Shown: positions 21,160 to 24,829 of the stretch, in pieces | Layout: every line of letters begins with the position of its first letter | Position numbering within the stretch: position 1 is the stretch's first letter | Source: JBDTGE01 sp050742975 | Lineage (GTDB): Bacteria > Actinomycetota > Actinomycetes > Mycobacteriales > Jatrophihabitantaceae | Direction: 5' to 3' | DNA: 24,829 nucleotides | Assembly (NCBI GenBank): GCA_050742975.1 | Contig: JBOGDQ010000174.1 | Location: 1 to 24,829, forward strand | Notes under the pieces: generated by a model | Database searches by the model: none | Seen by the model: only the letters and a program-made list of their open reading frames with translations | Told to the model about the DNA's origin: nothing | Made by a program: the position numbers and the translations under genes

Positions 21160-23214
21160 TTGCCCGCCAGCGCCCAGCCCACCGAGCCCGCCCAGCGCGT
21201 CCGGGTGCTGGCCGGGACGACGGCGGCCGAGGCGCTGCGCGAGGCGGGCGTCGGGCTGACCTCGCCGGGTGCCGCGATCGTCGTCCGCGACGGCGAGGGA
21301 ACCCTCCGGGACCTGGCGTGGATCCCGGACGAGGACGCCGACGTCGAACTCGTCACCCCCGACTCGCCCGACGGCCTGGCCGTGCTGCGGCACTCCACCG
21401 CACACGTCATGGCCCAGGCGGTCCAGGACCTGTTCCCCGGGACCCTGCTCGGCATCGGCCCGCCGATCCAGGACGGCTTCTACTACGACTTCCTGCCCTC
21501 CCGCCCGTTCACCCCGGACGACGTGGTCGCGATCGAGAAGAAGATGGCCGAGATCATCAAGGCCGGCCAGCGCTTCTCCCGACGTCCGATCGACGACGAC
21601 GCCGCGCGCGCCGAACTCAAGTACGAGAAGTTCAAGCTCGAGCTGATCGGCCTGAAGTCCACTGCCTCCGAGGGGAGCCTGCGACCGGAGAGTCTTGACG
21701 ACGCGGCCGAGGGGGCCTCGGTCGAAGTCGGTGCCGGTGGCCTGAGCATGTACGACAACCTGGACGCCAGGTCCGGCGAGCGGGTCTGGACCGATCTGTG
21801 CCGCGGCCCGCACCTGCCGACCACCCGGCGCATCCCGGCGTTCAAGCTGATGCGGACAGCGGCGGCGTACTGGCGCGGCAGCGAGGAGAACGAGCAGCTG
21901 CAGCGGATCTACGGCACCGCCTGGGCAAGCCGCGAGGACCTGAAGGCCCACCTGTACCGGCTGGAGGAAGCGGCCAAGCGCGACCACCGCAAGCTCGGCC
22001 TCGAGCTGGACCTGTTCAGCTTCCCGGACGAGATCGGCTCGGGCCTGCCGGTGTTCCACCCCAAGGGCGGCGTGATCAAGCGGGTGATGGAGGACTACGT
22101 CCGGCAGCGCCACATCGAGGAGGGCTTCGAGTACGTCGGCACGCCGCACATCTCCAAGCAGCACGTCTTCGAGCTGTCCGGCCACCTGCCGTACTACGCC
22201 GACGGCATGTTCCCGCCGATGGAGATGGAGGGCGCCAACTACTACCTCAAGGCAATGAACTGCCCGATGCACAACCTGATCTTCCGTTCCCGCGGGCGTT
22301 CGTACCGCGAGCTGCCGCTGCGGCTGTTCGAGTTCGGGCACGTCTACCGCAACGAGAAGTCCGGCGTGATCCACGGGCTGACGCGCGTGCGCGGCTTCGC
22401 GCAGGACGACTCGCACTCCTACGTGACGCCTGAACAGGCGCCGGCCGAGATCGAGCACCTGCTGAACTTCTGCCTGGGCCTGTTCCGCGACTTCGGCCTC
22501 GACGACTACTACCTGGAGCTTTCCACCCGCGACGACTCCCACAAGGACAAGTTCGTGGGAAGTGACGAGGACTGGGCGCTCGCCACGAAGGTACTGGAGG
22601 ACGTCGGCAGGGCATCGGGCCTGGAGCTGGTGCCCGACCCCGGCGGCGCGGCGTACTACGGGCCGAAGATCTCGGTGCAGTGCCGCGACGCGATCGGCCG
22701 CACGTGGCAGATGTCCACGATCCAGTACGACTTCAACCAGCCCAAGGGCTTCGGCCTGGAGTACCAGGCTGCCGACGGATCGCGGCAGCAGCCGGTGATG
22801 ATCCACTCGGCCAAGTTCGGCTCGATCGAGCGGTTCATCGGCGTGCTGACCGAGCACTACGCGGGCGCGTTCCCGGCGTGGCTGTCGCCGGTGCAGGTGA
22901 TCGCCATCCCGATCAGCGCCGAGCAGAACGACTACCTGGCCGAGGTCGCGGATCGGCTGCGCACGCTCGGCATCCGCGTCGAGGTCGACACCTCCGATGA
23001 CCGCATGCAGAAGAAGATCCGCACCGCGCAGAAGGCCAAGGTGCCGTTCATGCTCATCGCCGGCGCGCAGGACGTGGAGGCGGGCGCGGTGTCCTTCAGG
23101 TATCGCGACGCGACGCAGCGCAACGGCATCGCGATCGAGCAGGCGATCGCCGAGATCGTCGAGACCGTTGCCGGCCGCAGCAACGCCGCCCCGAGCGCCG
23201 CCGACCACGCATGA
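21160..23214 (+). CDS. thrS: Threonyl-tRNA synthetase
   Basis: ThrRS charges tRNA-Thr with threonine in the cytoplasm. At 684 residues the domains run in the standard order. The TGS domain is at about 12-72. The editing domain has LRHSTAHVMAQAV near 76-88 and a TDLCRGPHLPTT segment. The class II catalytic core follows with FHPKGGVIKRVMEDYVR (motif 1), KAMNCPMHNLIF (a zinc-site cysteine), FEFGHVYRNEKSGVIHGLTRVRGF (motif 2) and HSAKFGSIERFIGVLTEHY (motif 3). The anticodon-binding domain is at the C-terminus (VIAIPISAEQNDYL). The start is TTG 21160 behind GAGGAG; upstream frame has no homology. Its stop overlaps the HIT gene ATG (ATGA), a pairing common in actinobacteria. Confidence 0.98.
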   Translation: MPASAQPTEPAQRVRVLAGTTAAEALREAGVGLTSPGAAIVVRDGEGTLRDLAWIPDEDADVELVTPDSPDGLAVLRHSTAHVMAQAVQDLFPGTLLGIGPPIQDGFYYDFLPSRPFTPDDVVAIEKKMAEIIKAGQRFSRRPIDDDAARAELKYEKFKLELIGLKSTASEGSLRPESLDDAAEGASVEVGAGGLSMYDNLDARSGERVWTDLCRGPHLPTTRRIPAFKLMRTAAAYWRGSEENEQLQRIYGTAWASREDLKAHLYRLEEAAKRDHRKLGLELDLFSFPDEIGSGLPVFHPKGGVIKRVMEDYVRQRHIEEGFEYVGTPHISKQHVFELSGHLPYYADGMFPPMEMEGANYYLKAMNCPMHNLIFRSRGRSYRELPLRLFEFGHVYRNEKSGVIHGLTRVRGFAQDDSHSYVTPEQAPAEIEHLLNFCLGLFRDFGLDDYYLELSTRDDSHKDKFVGSDEDWALATKVLEDVGRASGLELVPDPGGAAYYGPKISVQCRDAIGRTWQMSTIQYDFNQPKGFGLEYQAADGSRQQPVMIHSAKFGSIERFIGVLTEHYAGAFPAWLSPVQVIAIPISAEQNDYLAEVADRLRTLGIRVEVDTSDDRMQKKIRTAQKAKVPFMLIAGAQDVEAGAVSFRYRDATQRNGIAIEQAIAEIVETVAGRSNAAPSAADHA

Positions 23215-23756
23215 CCGAAGGTGCCGGGACGTTCGCGGGCGACCCCGACGCATTCGGCCGGCTGTGGACGCCGCACCGGCTCGTCTACATCAAGGGTGAG
23301 AACAAGCCCGATCACGACGAGCCGGGCGAGCAGTGTCCGTTCTGCCTGGCCCCGACCCGCAGCGACGAGGACGGGCTGATCGTCGCGCGCGGTGAACTCG
23401 TCTACGCGGTGCTGAACCTGTACCCGTACAACTCCGGGCACCTGATGACCGTCCCATACCGGCACGTCGCGGACTACACCGACCTGTCCGCGGCCGAGAC
23501 GATGGAGCTGGGCGAGTTCACCCAACTTGCGATGATCACGTTGCGTGCCGTGATGGGGCCGCACGGTTTCAACATCGGCATCAACCAGGGTTCGGTCGGC
23601 GGGGCGGGCATCGCTGCCCACCTACACCAGCACGTGGTGCCGCGGTGGGGCGGCGACACCAACTTCATGCCGGTGGTCGGACAGACCCGGGTCCTCCCGC
23701 AACTGCTGGCCGATGCCCGTGCCGCGGTGGCTGCTGCATGGAGCAAGCGGAATTGA
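23211..23756 (+). CDS. HIT-family nucleotide hydrolase/phosphorylase
   Basis: The 181-residue HIT protein probably hydrolyses or phosphorolyses dinucleoside polyphosphates such as Ap4A, by-products of aminoacyl-tRNA synthetases. Evidence is the histidine triad HLHQHVVPRW with H137, H139 and H141, the zinc knuckle CPFC (C42, C45), and LNLYPYNSGHLMTVPYRH, a hallmark of the Ap4A-phosphorylase-like branch. The ATG at 23211 overlaps the thrS stop, so it is co-translated with ThrRS, whose side reaction makes its likely substrate. In many actinobacteria the pair is followed by pgsA; here it is followed by an amidohydrolase behind its own putative promoter. Confidence 0.94.
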   Translation: MTEGAGTFAGDPDAFGRLWTPHRLVYIKGENKPDHDEPGEQCPFCLAPTRSDEDGLIVARGELVYAVLNLYPYNSGHLMTVPYRHVADYTDLSAAETMELGEFTQLAMITLRAVMGPHGFNIGINQGSVGGAGIAAHLHQHVVPRWGGDTNFMPVVGQTRVLPQLLADARAAVAAAWSKRN

Positions 23757-23824
23757 TGTCTCGACTCGTGAGCGTGGCCACGCGGTACTGGACCGGTACG
23801 GCTACCTCGACTGACAGTCCTGGG

Positions 23825-23830
23825 TAACGT
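23825..23830 (+). promoter_or_regulatory. Leaderless-type -10 element of the amidohydrolase gene
   Basis: TAACGT fits TANNNT and ends 7 bases before the ATG at 23838, with no Shine-Dalgarno between. CTGACA at 23811-23816 is too close to act as its -35. A 23-codon open frame (23756-23827) in this gap resembles no family and I do not call it. Confidence 0.45.
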
Positions 23831-23837
23831 GGCGCGA

Positions 23838-24829
23838 ATGGTGCTGCACGTGCGCGGGGTGTTCCTGCCCGATGAGAGCGAGCGGGACGCGTGGCTGGTC
23901 GGCGGCCGGCTCACGTTCACCCGCCCGGTCGCCGAAGCCGACACGATCGCCAACGGCGGCTGGATCGTGCCCGGGCTGGTCGACGCCCACTGCCACGTCG
24001 GCCTGGCACCGCACGGGCATCTGCCGGACGCGGACGACCAGGCCGCGCAGGCGCTGCTCGACCGCGCGGCCGGCGCGCTCCTGCTGCGCGATGCCGGCTC
24101 GCCGGTCGACAACCGCTCGATCCAGGCGCGCGACGACCTGCCGCGGCTGATCCGCGCCGGCCGGCACATCGCGCGTCCCCACCGCTACATCCGCGACCTC
24201 GGCGTGGAGGTCGAGCCGGACCGGCTGGTGAACGAGGTCGTGACCCAGGCCGCGGCGGGCGACGGCTGGGTCAAGCTGGCCGCGGATTGGATCGACCGCT
24301 CGGTCGGCGATCTTGCCCCGGTGTGGCCGGACGACGTCCTGAAGGAGGCGGTGAGCAAGGCTCACGAGCTCGGTGCCCGGGTCGCGGCCCACGTGTTCGG
24401 GGAGGACGCGCTCGCCGGGCTGATCGCCGCCGGCATCGACTCGATCGAGCACGGCACTGGGTTGACCGACGAGCTGATCACCGCGGCGGCCGCGAGCGGT
24501 GCCGCGGTGGTGCCTACGCTGATCAACATCGACAACTTCCCGTCGATCGCCGCGGCCGGCGCCGCTAAGTACCCGACCTACGCCGCCCACATGCGCGCCC
24601 TCTACGCCGGCTCGCGGGACCGCATCCGGAACGCGTTCGACGCGGGCGTACCGGTCTACACCGGCACCGACGCCGGTGGCTCGCTGCCGCACGGGCTGGT
24701 GCGTGACGAGATCCGGGCCCTGGTCGGAGCCGGCATACCGCAGGCCGAGGTCATCGCCCAGGCGTCCTGGCGCGGGCGGGAGTGGCTCGGCCTGCCAGGC
24801 CTGGACGAGGGCGCCCATGCCGACCTCGT
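23838..24829 (+). CDS. Metal-dependent amidohydrolase (partial, runs off right edge)
   Basis: The first 330 residues of an amidohydrolase-superfamily enzyme (imidazolonepropionase/prolidase-like branch) are present, and the end is cut by the window. The metal ligands of the TIM-barrel are all visible: HCH at 51-53, the likely carboxylated K146 in GWVKLAAD, H185 in RVAAHVFGE, H205 in SIEHGTG, and D278 in YTGTDAGGSLPHG. The short beta-sandwich N-terminus (MVLHVRGVFLPDESERDAWLV) is typical of the family. It hydrolyses an amide or related bond; the substrate cannot be read. Start ATG 23838 is supported by the -10-like TAACGT. It follows the HIT gene by 81 bp. Confidence 0.9.
   Translation, partial: MVLHVRGVFLPDESERDAWLVGGRLTFTRPVAEADTIANGGWIVPGLVDAHCHVGLAPHGHLPDADDQAAQALLDRAAGALLLRDAGSPVDNRSIQARDDLPRLIRAGRHIARPHRYIRDLGVEVEPDRLVNEVVTQAAAGDGWVKLAADWIDRSVGDLAPVWPDDVLKEAVSKAHELGARVAAHVFGEDALAGLIAAGIDSIEHGTGLTDELITAAAASGAAVVPTLINIDNFPSIAAAGAAKYPTYAAHMRALYAGSRDRIRNAFDAGVPVYTGTDAGGSLPHGLVRDEIRALVGAGIPQAEVIAQASWRGREWLGLPGLDEGAHADL

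Noticed and set aside
20962..23253. 763-codon minus-strand open frame opposite thrS
   Set aside because: It mirrors the codon structure of threonyl-tRNA synthetase on the other strand; its His/Val/Arg/Asp-rich composition and lack of motifs mark it as a shadow.
23756..23827. 23-codon open frame overlapping the HIT stop
   Set aside because: No homology or ribosome site; it runs into the amidohydrolase promoter-like sequence.

Overview
The window is GC-rich throughout, with dense, often 4-bp-overlapping genes (ATGA/GTGA junctions), GTG and TTG starts, and families concentrated in Actinomycetota: a 13E12/DUF222 HNH protein, DUF2510, and a form II carbon-monoxide-dehydrogenase cluster. I read it as chromosomal DNA of a high-GC actinobacterium and cannot name the genus. 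No rRNA, tRNA or CRISPR was recognised.

Left part (1-8008): a tellurium-resistance-type stress locus. A TerD protein with a proline-rich tail leaves the window on the minus strand. On the plus strand lies a tightly coupled four-gene module: a C-C bond lyase of the CitE/HpcH type, a phosphoribosyltransferase with a TRSP domain, a StiP protein with a Pelota-like RNA-binding end, and a HAD hydrolase. This is the 'Ter biosynthetic' set predicted to make a nucleoside-like metabolite; its usual ATP-grasp partner is not visible. Between terD and the module sits a wrecked 13E12/DUF222 HNH gene. It has an internal deletion, a frameshift, and an intact AAA_14/DUF4143 ATPase gene inserted in its HNH domain. 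The inserted block is 1494 bp, and removing it rejoins the HNH reading frame exactly. The ATPase promoter carries four ATCGGCGA boxes at an exact 22-bp period.

Middle (8047-18690): a secreted M1 metallopeptidase, then a minus-strand aerobic molybdenum-hydroxylase cluster read as coxD-coxE-xdhC/coxF-coxS-coxL-coxM-coxG. The AYRGAGR motif and the S-L-M gene order both mark the form II (CODH-like) type. Next to it, divergently transcribed, is a MocA-like molybdenum-cofactor nucleotidyltransferase fused to a GNAT acetyltransferase. A direct tandem duplication of a 58/59-bp hairpin unit separates coxD from coxE.

Right part (18691-24829): a DUF1810 gene; a DUF2510 plus scramblase/LURP-one-like protein; a gamma-class carbonic anhydrase; then, divergent from it, threonyl-tRNA synthetase (TTG start) overlapping a HIT-family nucleotide hydrolase; and finally an amidohydrolase cut by the window edge. 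Strong inverted repeats lie in the gaps at 18717-18771, 19316-19424 and 20473-20492.

A recurring pattern is a TANNNT -10-like hexamer 6-7 bases before the ATG, suggesting leaderless transcripts for several genes (HNH remnant, ATPase, mocA-GNAT, scramblase-like gene, amidohydrolase).
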